Shown here: piece by piece, positions 7,157-15,590 of the stretch | Numbering within the stretch: position 1 is the stretch's first letter | Layout of the letters: every line of letters begins with the position of its first letter | Assembly (NCBI GenBank): GCA_964352225.1 | Contig: CAYGRM010000020.1 | Span: 1 to 35,781, forward strand | Direction: 5' to 3' | DNA from: CAJQQY01 sp964352225 | Lineage (GTDB): Bacteria > Bacteroidota > Bacteroidia > Chitinophagales > Saprospiraceae | Length of the DNA stretch: 35,781 nucleotides | Translations under genes and position numbers: made by a program | The notes under the pieces: model-generated | The model's database searches: none | Told to the model about the DNA's origin: nothing | Seen by the model: the letters and a program-made list of their open reading frames with translations, nothing else

Positions 7157-9037
7157 CTATGCTAACTCAGCCAACTCCATCCACCTCATTTCTTTTTCGT
7201 CGATTTCACTCTTCACTTCACCAAGTTCGATAGAAAGTTTTTGGATTTCATCAGCCGTCAAATCTGGATTATTAAATTGTTCTGTGATTTTTTCTTTTTT
7301 TTCTTCTAAAGCTGAAATCTGTTTTTCCAACCGATTAAATTCTTTGCGTTCCTCGTAACTTAGTTTTGGCTTATCATCTTTTGGTTTTTCTTCCACCACT
7401 TTGACAATTCTCTTTTGCCGATCTCTTTCCACTTGACGTGCTTCTTCTTGCTCTTCTTTTAGCAATGCTCGGTAATCGGAATACTGTCCATTATAATCTC
7501 GGATTTTTCCATCGCCTTCAAAAATAAAAAGGTGGTCTACAATTTTATCCATAAAAAAACGATCGTGAGTGACGACCAAAACACATCCTGGAAAGTCCAT
7601 TAAAAAATCTTCCAGAATATTTAACGTGATGATATCCAAATCATTCGTCGGCTCATCAAGAATCAAAAAATTTGGATTCTCCATCAAGACTGTCAGCAAA
7701 TGTAATCTCCGCTTCTCTCCCCCACTCAACTTTGAAACATAAACTTGTTGTTGCTTTCTATCAAAAAGAAAACGTTCGAGCAATGATTCAGCAGTTAACT
7801 TATTCCCTTTTTCCAAAGGAATAAATTCAGCGATATCGCGCACAACGTCAATGACTCTTTTATCATTTTCTAATTGAATTCCATCTTGTGTGTAGTGCCC
7901 AAAAACGACTGTTCCTCCGACCACAACTTTACCGCTATCAGGTCTTATCTGTTGAGTTAACATTTTTAGTAATGTAGACTTTCCTGCTCCATTCGGACCA
8001 ACAATTCCGGCTTTTTCTCCTTTTTTAAACTTGTACGCAAAATCTTTTACTAAAACTAAGTCGTCGTAACTCTTAGAAATATAATTCGCTTCCAAAATTT
8101 TACTTCCCAATCGACTACCTTTTACATCAATATGAATTTTATCTTTCGAAATTTTTTGAGTAGCTTTTTCTTCTATTTTATAAAAAGTATCAATCCGAGA
8201 TTTCGCTTTTGTTCCCCGAGCTTTAGGCTGTCGTCGCATCCATTCCAACTCTTTGCCCATCAACTTTTTTGTCTTATCCAAAACGGCTGCTTGGTTGTCC
8301 TCCCTAGCTTCTTTGGCTACCAAAAAATCGGAATAATTTCCCTTGTATTTATAAATAATACCTGCATCCAATTCGATAATATTATTGCAAACTCTTTCTA
8401 AAAAATAACGATCGTGAGTCACCATAAAAAGAGTCAGGTTTGGTGATTGCAAGTACTCTTCGAGCCATTCAATCATATCTAAATCCAAGTGGTTGGTAGG
8501 CTCATCAAGAATCAAAAACTCAGGTTCATCAATCAAAATTTGTGCAAGTGCCAGTCTCTTTTTTTGACCTCCCGAAAGATGAGCGACTCGTTGTTCAAGA
8601 TCGGTGATTTTTAATTTTCCTAAGATCTCTTCTATCCTAGCTTTAAAATCCCAAGCTTTAAAATCATCCATTAGTTGCATAGCCTTTGCCATTCCTTGTT
8701 CATCTTCGGGATGTAGCATTGCTTTTTCATACTGTCGAGTAGCTTGGATTTTTGGATTTTCAGATTCAAAAATTGCTTCCATAATCGTGTGACCATCTCT
8801 AAAAATAGGATCTTGCAATAAATATCCCGTTCGAATATCTTTGCGATACTGAACTTTTGCATTTTCGCCTTCTGCTTTTTCAGTTCCGGCAATAACTTTT
8901 AAAAGTGTGGTTTTCCCTGCTCCATTTTTGGCAACGAGTGCGATTTTTTCACCTTTGCTTAGTTGAAAATTTAGATTATCAAATAAGACTTTCTCACCAA
9001 AGGATTTAGAAACATTTTCGAGGGAGAGGTAATTCAT
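7157..9037 (-). CDS. ABC-F family ATPase, Uup-like
   Basis: The 626-residue protein has two ABC domains and no membrane segment, which defines ABC-F ribosome-associated ATPases. Domain 1 carries a Walker A of AKNGAGKTT (residues 36-44; the usual first Gly is Ala), the signature LSGGQKKRL and Walker B FLILDEPTNHLD. Domain 2 carries GPNGAGKST, LSGGEKRRL and FLILDEPTNDLD. The charged linker between the domains is the family's tRNA-contacting region. The C-terminal tail of about 90 residues is rich in Glu and Lys and predicted coiled-coil, as in Uup. This supports a Uup-like role in translation or DNA structure maintenance. An antibiotic-resistance subtype cannot be excluded from sequence alone, but nothing in the context suggests it. 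Confidence 0.9.
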   Translation of the reverse strand: MNYLSLENVSKSFGEKVLFDNLNFQLSKGEKIALVAKNGAGKTTLLKVIAGTEKAEGENAKVQYRKDIRTGYLLQDPIFRDGHTIMEAIFESENPKIQATRQYEKAMLHPEDEQGMAKAMQLMDDFKAWDFKARIEEILGKLKITDLEQRVAHLSGGQKKRLALAQILIDEPEFLILDEPTNHLDLDMIEWLEEYLQSPNLTLFMVTHDRYFLERVCNNIIELDAGIIYKYKGNYSDFLVAKEAREDNQAAVLDKTKKLMGKELEWMRRQPKARGTKAKSRIDTFYKIEEKATQKISKDKIHIDVKGSRLGSKILEANYISKSYDDLVLVKDFAYKFKKGEKAGIVGPNGAGKSTLLKMLTQQIRPDSGKVVVGGTVVFGHYTQDGIQLENDKRVIDVVRDIAEFIPLEKGNKLTAESLLERFLFDRKQQQVYVSKLSGGEKRRLHLLTVLMENPNFLILDEPTNDLDIITLNILEDFLMDFPGCVLVVTHDRFFMDKIVDHLFIFEGDGKIRDYNGQYSDYRALLKEEQEEARQVERDRQKRIVKVVEEKPKDDKPKLSYEERKEFNRLEKQISALEEKKEKITEQFNNPDLTADEIQKLSIELGEVKSEIDEKEMRWMELAELA

Positions 9038-9110
9038 AGATTAATTTAAATATTATTTGAAAATTTGAATGATTTGAAAAACGATAAAAACAGGTCTTTC
9101 AATGATTTTG

Positions 9111-9118
9111 CAAAAGTA
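9111..9118 (-). promoter_or_regulatory. -7 box of the ABC-F gene promoter
   Basis: Read on the minus strand this is TACTTTTG, matching TAnnTTTG. Transcription would start near 9104, giving a leader of about 67 nt. The -33 element is weak. Confidence 0.45.
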
Positions 9119-9190
9119 ATAAAATTAAAAGGTCTTGGACAGATTTTTTGCTGCCACTTCCATACGGGCAAGGAAGTTAGTAGCTACGGA

Positions 9191-9224
9191 AGAAGCCGAA
9201 ACAAAATTAATTGCTTCGGCTTCT
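9191..9224 (+). terminator. strong hairpin with T tract on the plus strand
   Basis: AGAAGCCGAA (9191-9200) pairs with TTCGGCTTCT (9215-9224), followed by TTTT on the plus strand. Both neighbouring genes are on the minus strand, where the hairpin lacks a U tract. It may still mark the 3' end of the Prc gene, or it may terminate an unannotated plus-strand transcript. Confidence 0.55.
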
Positions 9225-9258
9225 TTTTATAAAAATCGAGTTTGGATTTTTCTAAAAA

Positions 9259-11355
9259 TTAGTTCATATCTCTTAAGATGGATAATACTTCATTCAAGTA
9301 AATATCTTTTTCTAATCCTTCGACCCAGTCTTTGTTTCGAGCTTCTACGCCTTCATCTTTAGTCAATGCATCCATATCTTCAGGAAGATTTTTGACGATC
9401 ATACCATCTACTTTTTTATCTAATATTTTTTCGAAAGCATCACTCACTTCTTTTTGATCCTTTTCCATTTGAGTGTATTTGTCAATATTCAACGGATAGG
9501 TATCAATGTCTCTTTGTGTTTTCAACCACTTTGCATGAGTCTCAATCTGTTGGAACGCAGGATGTTTTTTGGTTCGCTTTTCACTTGCAGTTCTAAGCTC
9601 ATCTAACTTATCCGTTACGGAGTACACATTTTGTCCATATTGAACAGGAGCGATTTCTGTGTAATCCAACGCGTAATCATAATCTTTTTCTCCTAAGTCA
9701 AAATATGAATATAAATCAGGGAAAATGATATCAGATTTTACTCCATTCAATTGTACTGAACCTCCATTCACTCGATAATATTTTTGGATAGTCAATTTGA
9801 TGGAACCCAATGGTTTTACGTCAGAATATCCCATAACTGCTCGATCCAAATCTAAAAATCTTTGTACCGTTCCTTTTCCAAAGGTGGAAGTACTTCCTAC
9901 GATTACTGCTCGGCCATAATCTTGCAATGCTGCTGCTAAAATTTCAGAAGCTGATGCGCTGTATTCATTGACCATCACTACAAGTGGTCCATCATACAAT
10001 ACTTTTCCATCTTCATCTTCATGAACACCTGAACGGCCGATTCTTGATTTTACTTGAACGATAGGCCCTTTTTCAATGAACAAGCCTGCCATATCAACTA
10101 CCTCTTCTAAAGATCCTCCTCCATTATTTCTTAAATCAAGGATAATTCCTTCAACATTATGTTTTTTTAATTTTTTCAATTCTTCAGCTACATCTTCTGC
10201 GCAACTATGTCCTCCGTTTCTTCCAAAATCTGCATAGAAACTAGGTAAGTTGATATAACCCATTTTCCCATCATTGACAGGAGAAGAAAGTAAAGTTGAT
10301 TTTGCATAACCCTCTTCCATAATTACTACATCTCTTTCGATTGAAATAACTTCTTTAGCTCCATCTTTCTTTTTTATGGTCAATCGAACTTCAGTTCCTT
10401 TTTTACCTCTAATCATATCTACAACATCATCTATCACCATTCCATTGACATCTACGGGTTCTTCATCACCTTGAGCAACTGCCATAATCAAATCATCTGC
10501 CTCTAGCTGCTTTCCTTTCCAAGCTGGTCCTCCTACAATAATACTCACCACTCTAGTATATTCCTCTTCAGCTCGAAGTTGAGCACCGATACCTTCTAGG
10601 GTTTTAGACATTCTGATATCGAAGTTTTCTTTATCTCTTGGCTTAAAATAACCTGTGTGAGGATCGTAGACATTTGCAATTGCATTCAAATAGTTACTCA
10701 ACTTATCCGTGCGCTTCAATTTTCTCATTCGAGTGTACCATTTTTCAAAAACATCTAAAACTTCTTCTCTCGCTTTTTGCTCTAATTCAGCAAAAGATTT
10801 TCCTTTTAAGTCTTCATCTTTTCCCTCTTCTTGAGCTTCTAAATCATCTGTTAAGCGAGTTAAAGTTTCTCGCTTCAAGTACTTTCTCCAATTCTCTTTT
10901 AACTCTGCATCATTTTTTGCAAAAGGTTTCTTCTCCTCAGATAAGTTAATAGATTCATCAATTGAAAAATCAAAAGGTTTAGACAAAATTTCTTTAAAGT
11001 ATTTTTCAGTTTTATTTAACCCTTTTTCTACAAGAGTCAAAGACATATCGAAAAATTCATATGTTCCAGCATCTGCCTCATCATCTAGTTGCATTTCAAA
11101 TTTCCCTAATCGATCAACGTCCTCTTGAGTTAACCATCTTCGATTACCATCAATTCGATCCATGTAAAGCTCATAGACTTTTTCTGAAAAATCGTCATCC
11201 ACTTTTTGAGGTTGGAAATGAAATCTATCTAGATTAGCAATGATAGATTTAATCAGTATAGCTTCTTTTTCAGCATTATTAGCTGGAATATAAAATGCTC
11301 CAAATACTAATGCGACAAGAATTAATGAAAAGAAAATGGGACCTCTGAGTTTCAT
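9259..11355 (-). CDS. carboxy-terminal processing protease (S41A, Prc/Tsp-like)
   Basis: The 698-residue protein begins with a membrane anchor or signal segment, followed by a long helical N-terminal domain, a PDZ domain (about residues 250-340) and the S41 protease domain. The catalytic dyad is readable: Ser468 in the SASASEI motif and Lys494 in TFGKGTVQ, 26 residues apart (25 in E. coli Prc by my alignment). The long C-terminal extension is the Tsp-type domain. It should act in the periplasm, cutting proteins from their C-termini, including peptidoglycan hydrolases in organisms studied. That fits the several murein hydrolase genes at 15.6-23.3 kb. It has its own long upstream region with a sigma-54-like site at 11467-11481. 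Confidence 0.9.
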   Translation of the reverse strand: MKLRGPIFFSLILVALVFGAFYIPANNAEKEAILIKSIIANLDRFHFQPQKVDDDFSEKVYELYMDRIDGNRRWLTQEDVDRLGKFEMQLDDEADAGTYEFFDMSLTLVEKGLNKTEKYFKEILSKPFDFSIDESINLSEEKKPFAKNDAELKENWRKYLKRETLTRLTDDLEAQEEGKDEDLKGKSFAELEQKAREEVLDVFEKWYTRMRKLKRTDKLSNYLNAIANVYDPHTGYFKPRDKENFDIRMSKTLEGIGAQLRAEEEYTRVVSIIVGGPAWKGKQLEADDLIMAVAQGDEEPVDVNGMVIDDVVDMIRGKKGTEVRLTIKKKDGAKEVISIERDVVIMEEGYAKSTLLSSPVNDGKMGYINLPSFYADFGRNGGHSCAEDVAEELKKLKKHNVEGIILDLRNNGGGSLEEVVDMAGLFIEKGPIVQVKSRIGRSGVHEDEDGKVLYDGPLVVMVNEYSASASEILAAALQDYGRAVIVGSTSTFGKGTVQRFLDLDRAVMGYSDVKPLGSIKLTIQKYYRVNGGSVQLNGVKSDIIFPDLYSYFDLGEKDYDYALDYTEIAPVQYGQNVYSVTDKLDELRTASEKRTKKHPAFQQIETHAKWLKTQRDIDTYPLNIDKYTQMEKDQKEVSDAFEKILDKKVDGMIVKNLPEDMDALTKDEGVEARNKDWVEGLEKDIYLNEVLSILRDMN

Positions 11356-11466
11356 ATTGTGAAATTTTAAATATTTACTTATTTCGAAATTTAATTAAAA
11401 GACAATTCTTATTTTAAAAGATTGCCTTTAGCCAATAAATATAGGTTAAATTCCTAATAAATTAAG

Positions 11467-11481
11467 GCGATAACCTTGCCA
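11467..11481 (-). promoter_or_regulatory. sigma-54-like promoter candidate for the Prc gene
   Basis: On the minus strand this reads TGGCAAGGTTATCGC. It has GG and GC doublets at the 10-nt spacing required by the TGGCACG-N4-TTGC consensus. It would give a leader of about 100 nt. Whether this genome has RpoN is not visible here. Confidence 0.35.
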
Positions 11482-11597
11482 AACGGCTGTTTTAACGAAA
11501 TTATAACGAAGTTTTACTGACTAGAATTATCTTCATGTCTACTTCTTTATCTTTTATAAAACAGCCTAAATGTGAAATTGTTTTTTTATAAAAAGAA

Positions 11598-11631
11598 CAA
11601 CGCCCTATTTGACGAATCAAATAGGGCGTTG
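11598..11631 (-). terminator. terminator of the pyrophosphatase gene
   Basis: A perfect 14-bp stem, CAACGCCCTATTTG (11598-11611) with its complement at 11618-11631, has a 6-nt loop. On the minus strand it is followed by TTCTTTTTAT. It lies about 60 bases past the pyrophosphatase stop. Confidence 0.85.
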
Positions 11632-11689
11632 CCACATATTTTTACTTTATTTAAAGAATAATTAATCCTTTAAGTAAGTGAATCAAATC

Positions 11690-13909
11690 TTAGATAAATG
11701 GAGCAATTACTAAAGCAACTACTGACATCAATTTCAACAAAATGTTTAATGATGGACCAGAAGTATCTTTGAATGGATCTCCAACAGTATCACCTACTAC
11801 AGTTGCCTTGTGCGGATCAGAACCTTTGTAGTACATTTTTCCATTGATTTCTACTCCTTCTTCAAACATTTTTTTCGCATTATCCCAAGCTCCACCTGCG
11901 TTTGATTGGAAAATTGCCATCAAAACTCCACAAACAGTTACCCCTGCTAATAATCCTCCCAACATTTCTGCACCACCTAAAAATCCAACTGCAACAGGAG
12001 AAATTACTGCTAATAAACCTGGTAAAACCATTTCACGAATTGATGCCTTAGTAGAAATTTCAACGCATCTTTCGTAATCTGCTTTTCCATCAGCTGCATC
12101 AAAAATTGCTCGATCTGCAGTACTCCATTCTGACATTTCTTTTCCGTCATTTTTTTTCATTGCTGCTAATGCCGCTTTCAATTCAGGAATATCTTTGAAT
12201 TGTCTTCTTACCTCAGTAATCATATCCATAGCAGCACGACCTACTGCATTCATTGATAAAGAAGAGAATAAAAATGGTAACATACCTCCTACGAATAATG
12301 AAGCCATTACTTTTGGACTGGTGATATCAATTCCATATAATTCAGTTCCAACATGATTCACATTATACGATGTAATAAATGCTGCAAACAATGCCAATGA
12401 CGTTAAGGCTGCTGAACCAATTGCAAACCCTTTTCCGATAGCCGCAGTTGTATTTCCTACAGCATCTAATTTATCTGTTCTTTGACGAACTTCTTTTGGT
12501 AATTCAGCCATTTCAGCAATGCCTCCTGCATTATCAGAAACGGGTCCGTATGCATCTACTGCTAATTGAATACCTGTATTTGAAAGCATTCCTACCGCAG
12601 CGATTGCAATACCGTAAAGACCAGCAAAGTGATGTGCTCCAATAATAGCTACTGCTAAAATTAAAATTGGAATTGCAGTTGATTGCATTCCTACTCCTAA
12701 ACCAGCAATAATATTTGTTGCTGCTCCAGTCAAAGACTGATCTACAATAGATCTTACTGGTTTGGTTCCAGTACCAGTATAAAATTCGGTAACAATACCT
12801 ATCAATAATCCACCTGCTAATCCAAATAATACAGCATAAAATACTCCCATAGCATTATAAGTATTTACCACTTCTTTTCCATGCATGTAAGATTGAACAT
12901 CCCAAGTTGCAGGAAGCATCCACCTTACAATAAAGAAAGTAGCCACTAACATAAGTGCAGCAGATAGAAACTCTCCAGTATTCAAGGCTTTCTGAGGATC
13001 TCCTCCTTCCTTTACTCTTACGAAAAATGTTCCGATGATAGATGTTACAATTCCTACACACGCCAAAACCATTGGTAATAAAACTGCATTCATTCCTCCA
13101 AAATCATTTTCACTCATATAACCTGTAGTTCCAATAAATGCTGCCCCTAATACCATCGTACCAATTATAGAACCTACATAAGATTCGAAAAGGTCAGCTC
13201 CCATTCCCGCAACATCTCCTACATTATCTCCTACATTATCAGCAATAGTTGCTGGATTCAAAGGGTGATCCTCTGGAATACCCGCTTCTACTTTTCCTAC
13301 TAAATCCGCACCTACATCGGCAGCTTTAGTGTAAATACCTCCACCTACACGAGCAAATAATGCAATAGATGATGCACCGAAAGAGAATCCAGTTAATACT
13401 GTAATAACTCGATTAACATTAGCAGCAGAATCTACCCCAAATTGTTGACTATAAATTGCGAACAAAGTTCCTAATCCTAAAACTCCTAATCCAACTACCC
13501 CCATTCCCATTACTGCGCCTCCTGCAAAAGCCACTTCTAATGCCTTACCTAAACTAGTTCGTGCTGCATTAGTAGTTCTTACATTTGCTTTAGTTGCTAC
13601 TTTCATTCCTATAAATCCTGCTAACGCAGAACAAATGGCTCCTAAAACAAAAGATACTGCTACAAGAGGAGAAGAATTTGGTGTATTACCTGTAACTCCC
13701 AACAAAACAGCAACTGCAAGTACAAAAATTGCTAAAACTTTATATTCGGCCTTTAAGAATGCCATTGCGCCATCTTCAATATTCTTGGCGATTCTAGCCA
13801 TTTTATCGGTACCTACTTCTTGTTTAGTTACCCAAGAAGATTTCCAGAATGTGTAAAGCAACGCTAAAACACCAAAAGCTGGAATTGCATAAATAATGTT
13901 ACTACCCAT
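11690..13909 (-). CDS. hppA: membrane-bound ion-pumping pyrophosphatase, K+-dependent type
   Basis: The 739-residue protein has about 16 membrane helices, the usual size of the family. Signature motifs are present: GGIYTKAADVGADLVGK and DNVGDNVGDVAGMGADLFES, which bind Mg-PPi, and the C-terminal GDTVGDPFKDTSGPS. The enzyme couples pyrophosphate hydrolysis to H+ and/or Na+ export across the inner membrane. The motif GNTTAAIGKG has Ala where K+-independent enzymes have Lys, so this should be a K+-stimulated enzyme. Many K+-dependent members pump Na+, but I cannot decide the ion from motifs read by eye. It is a single transcription unit with a good -7 box upstream (14004-14011) and a strong terminator downstream. 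Confidence 0.93.
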   Translation of the reverse strand: MGSNIIYAIPAFGVLALLYTFWKSSWVTKQEVGTDKMARIAKNIEDGAMAFLKAEYKVLAIFVLAVAVLLGVTGNTPNSSPLVAVSFVLGAICSALAGFIGMKVATKANVRTTNAARTSLGKALEVAFAGGAVMGMGVVGLGVLGLGTLFAIYSQQFGVDSAANVNRVITVLTGFSFGASSIALFARVGGGIYTKAADVGADLVGKVEAGIPEDHPLNPATIADNVGDNVGDVAGMGADLFESYVGSIIGTMVLGAAFIGTTGYMSENDFGGMNAVLLPMVLACVGIVTSIIGTFFVRVKEGGDPQKALNTGEFLSAALMLVATFFIVRWMLPATWDVQSYMHGKEVVNTYNAMGVFYAVLFGLAGGLLIGIVTEFYTGTGTKPVRSIVDQSLTGAATNIIAGLGVGMQSTAIPILILAVAIIGAHHFAGLYGIAIAAVGMLSNTGIQLAVDAYGPVSDNAGGIAEMAELPKEVRQRTDKLDAVGNTTAAIGKGFAIGSAALTSLALFAAFITSYNVNHVGTELYGIDITSPKVMASLFVGGMLPFLFSSLSMNAVGRAAMDMITEVRRQFKDIPELKAALAAMKKNDGKEMSEWSTADRAIFDAADGKADYERCVEISTKASIREMVLPGLLAVISPVAVGFLGGAEMLGGLLAGVTVCGVLMAIFQSNAGGAWDNAKKMFEEGVEINGKMYYKGSDPHKATVVGDTVGDPFKDTSGPSLNILLKLMSVVALVIAPFI

Positions 13910-14003
13910 AATCTCTTTGATTTATTTACTGGTTTTATAAAAAAATAAAAAGGGAATGGTCAATCACCACACCCTCCTCCGAAGAGGTTTTTCGTTCGAA
14001 GGG

Positions 14004-14011
14004 CAAAAGTA
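14004..14011 (-). promoter_or_regulatory. -7 box of the hppA promoter
   Basis: TACTTTTG on the minus strand matches TAnnTTTG. It predicts a start near 13997 and a leader of about 88 nt. Confidence 0.5.
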
Positions 14012-14241
14012 AGTCAATTTTACATTTTGTCATAAATTTTAAATGTGTATTTCTTAGAATATCAAGGAGTTGTATGGAAAAATAAGTTCGTAACGGATAT
14101 TTCTTTTTCAGAAGGGATTTTAACTAAAATTTCAGGATCAAATTATCAATCAAATTAATGCGTCATAGTTATCAACATATCCCTGTTAGTTTAAACATCA
14201 GTATGTGGATAACTTATGAGACTTACGCTTTTAAGCCATTA

Positions 14242-14256
14242 TGTCATTTAATGACA
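14242..14256. promoter_or_regulatory. 15-bp palindrome TGTCATTTAATGACA, candidate activator site
   Basis: TGTCATTTAATGACA is perfect about its central base. It lies about 65-80 bases upstream of a weak sigma-54-like site and about 145 bases upstream of the first Hsp20 start, which is where an activator or repressor could bind. No regulator is identified. Confidence 0.35.
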
Positions 14257-14401
14257 AATAAAACTGCCTTTTTGGCGCTAAATTTCTTCCCTTTCTGCAA
14301 AAAAGACGTGGAAAACGTAATGGAACGTGAGTTGATAAAGGTTAAAGTGTAATCATTATTTAAAAACACCCCGAAGATTTCGGGATAAAAAATATCAAAT
14401 T

Positions 14402-14848
14402 ATGACTTTTGTAAATGTAAATCCAAGACGAAGAAGATCTCACGTAGTTAATCCTTTTTTTAACTTATTTAATGATGTGATAACTAATTCAGCTGAAGAA
14501 ATGGAAAAAAATCTAGTTAAATCTCGACCAGCGGTCAATGTAATGGAAGGAAAAGAAGATTTTAAATTAGAGATTGCTGCTCCGGGCTTAAAAAAATCTG
14601 ATTTTAATATTCATATCGAAAAGGATGTTTTAACCATTTCTGCCAATGTAGAAAACGAAAAAGTGGAAGGGGTTAAATATTCTCGAAAAGAATTCGACTA
14701 TAACGATTTCAAAAGAACATTCCATTTACCAAAAACAATTGATACCTCTAAAATCGAAGCGAAATTCGAAGATGGAATTTTGTATTTGACTTTGGCAAAA
14801 AAAGAAGAGGCGAAAGAATTGCCCGCAAGAAAAATAGCAATTAAGTAA
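14402..14848 (+). CDS. small heat-shock protein, Hsp20/alpha-crystallin family
   Basis: The 148-residue protein has an Arg-rich N-terminal arm and an alpha-crystallin domain at about residues 42-135. PAVNVMEGKEDFKLEIAAPG is the first strand region, and FEDGILYLTLAKKEE is the A-x-x-x-G-x-L-type conserved end strand. The tail ARKIAIK carries the I-x-I motif used for oligomer assembly. It is an ATP-independent cytoplasmic holdase for unfolding proteins. A second Hsp20 gene follows 165 bases downstream after a terminator, so each may be expressed separately. The long upstream region contains palindromes but no CIRCE element. Confidence 0.93.
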   Translation: MTFVNVNPRRRRSHVVNPFFNLFNDVITNSAEEMEKNLVKSRPAVNVMEGKEDFKLEIAAPGLKKSDFNIHIEKDVLTISANVENEKVEGVKYSRKEFDYNDFKRTFHLPKTIDTSKIEAKFEDGILYLTLAKKEEAKELPARKIAIK

Positions 14849-14872
14849 AGTTGGTTTTTCGTTTTGTTTAAA

Positions 14873-14903
14873 CCGTGTCACCTCGAGACTCGGGGTGGCA
14901 CGG
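14873..14903 (+). terminator. terminator after the first Hsp20 gene
   Basis: CCGTGTCACCTCG (14873-14885) pairs with CGGGGTGGCACGG (14891-14903), with G-U pairs and a 5-nt loop, followed by ATTTTTT. Confidence 0.85.
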
Positions 14904-14942
14904 ATTTTTTCAAAAAAAAATCAATATGACAATAAATATAAA

Positions 14943-14972
14943 CTCACAAGTTGACTCAGGTCAGCTTGTGAG
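14943..14972 (+). promoter_or_regulatory. stem-loop in the second Hsp20 leader
   Basis: CTCACAAG (14943-14950) pairs with CTTGTGAG (14965-14972), with an inner TGAC/GTCA stem. It lies about 40 bases before the ATG and is not followed directly by a T tract. It does not enclose the start site, so a thermometer role is not supported. It may be a leader stabiliser or a terminator remnant. Confidence 0.4.
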
Positions 14973-15013
14973 CAAACAACACTTTTTTCAATAAAAAATA
15001 AAATTTAAGAGAT

Positions 15014-15442
15014 ATGAGCAATTTAGTAAATTTCAATTCAGGCATCAATTCTATTTTTGATGATCTTTTCAATAATTCATTTTCAAACTTTGTAGGATCT
15101 GATTTTGTCTCCAATGTTCCATCTGTAAATATTGCTGAATCTTCAGATAATTTCAGAATTGAACTAGCAGCACCAGGCTTAGACAAAGGAGATTTTGATA
15201 TCAATATTGAAAAAAACACCTTGACAATTTCTGCGAAAAAAGAAATGTCAAATGAAGTTAATGAAAAAAAATTCACTCGAAAGGAATTTAGTTATTCCTC
15301 TTTTGCAAGAAGTTTTCAACTTCCAGAAGGAGTCGAGAGCAATGCAATCGAAGCTAATTATGAGAATGGGATTTTAGGGATTGTTTTACCTAAAAAAGAA
15401 GAAGCTAAAGAATTACCTCCACGAGCAATTCAGGTGAATTAA
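15014..15442 (+). CDS. small heat-shock protein, Hsp20/alpha-crystallin family (second copy)
   Basis: The 142-residue protein is a paralogue of the preceding Hsp20. Both share the sequence EIAAPGL/ELAAPGL, then DF-I-IEK--LTISA, RKEF-Y, FKRTF/FARSF and a tail ending AKELP. The N-terminal arm differs and lacks the Arg cluster: it is short and rich in Asn, Ser and Phe. Like other paired Hsp20s, the two may form mixed oligomers (inference). An ATG at 15014 follows an A-rich leader. A strong terminator follows at 15487-15516. Confidence 0.93.
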   Translation: MSNLVNFNSGINSIFDDLFNNSFSNFVGSDFVSNVPSVNIAESSDNFRIELAAPGLDKGDFDINIEKNTLTISAKKEMSNEVNEKKFTRKEFSYSSFARSFQLPEGVESNAIEANYENGILGIVLPKKEEAKELPPRAIQVN

Positions 15443-15486
15443 ATTTTGATGTGATAGGTTTTAGTAATTTAATATTTTTATAAAAA

Positions 15487-15516
15487 AAAGGTCAGGATGT
15501 TAGTATCCTGACCTTT
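15487..15516. terminator. bidirectional terminator after the Hsp20 pair
   Basis: AAAGGTCAGGAT (15487-15498) pairs with ATCCTGACCTTT (15505-15516), with a 6-nt loop. A run of A precedes it and CCTTTTTT follows. It separates the convergent Hsp20 and transglycosylase genes. A second small AT-rich stem (15529-15551) lies just beyond. Confidence 0.85.
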
Positions 15517-15590
15517 CCTTTTTTGTTAAAGCTTTAAAAATTATAAAGCTTACATTCTAGTTCTAAGTGATTTTGCGCGACAGATTATTA

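Larger units (their letters stand above)
11356..11689. other. 334-bp intergenic region between the Prc and pyrophosphatase genes
   Basis: No gene is seen. The Prc-proximal part holds a candidate sigma-54-like site (11467-11481) and the CGAAGTT / GCCAAAC words shared with the 6450-6500 region. The pyrophosphatase-proximal part holds its terminator (11598-11631). Confidence 0.6.
13910..14401. other. 492-bp regulatory region between hppA and the Hsp20 genes
   Basis: No convincing gene is seen; the short frame at 14158-14352 lacks gene-like features. Contents are the hppA -7 box (14004-14011), an inverted pair of DnaA-box-like words (14168-14213), a 15-bp palindrome (14242-14256), a weak sigma-54-like site (14321-14335) and a small hairpin, CCCGAA/TTCGGG (14370-14384), in the Hsp20 leader. 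Confidence 0.6.

Noticed and set aside
7157..9037. Antibiotic-resistance ABC-F protein
   Set aside because: The Uup-like C-terminal coiled coil and housekeeping neighbours do not suggest a resistance role. A phylogeny would be needed.
14160..14215. Chromosomal replication origin
   Set aside because: Only two DnaA-like boxes, no dnaA or origin-flanking genes, and most genes on both sides are on the minus strand.
14158..14352. Small ORF (64 codons) before the Hsp20 pair
   Set aside because: No recognisable domain, no clear ribosome-binding context, and it runs over palindromic and promoter-like sequence. More likely regulatory DNA.
14943..14972. RNA thermometer for the second Hsp20
   Set aside because: The stem ends about 40 bases before the ATG and does not sequester the ribosome-binding region.
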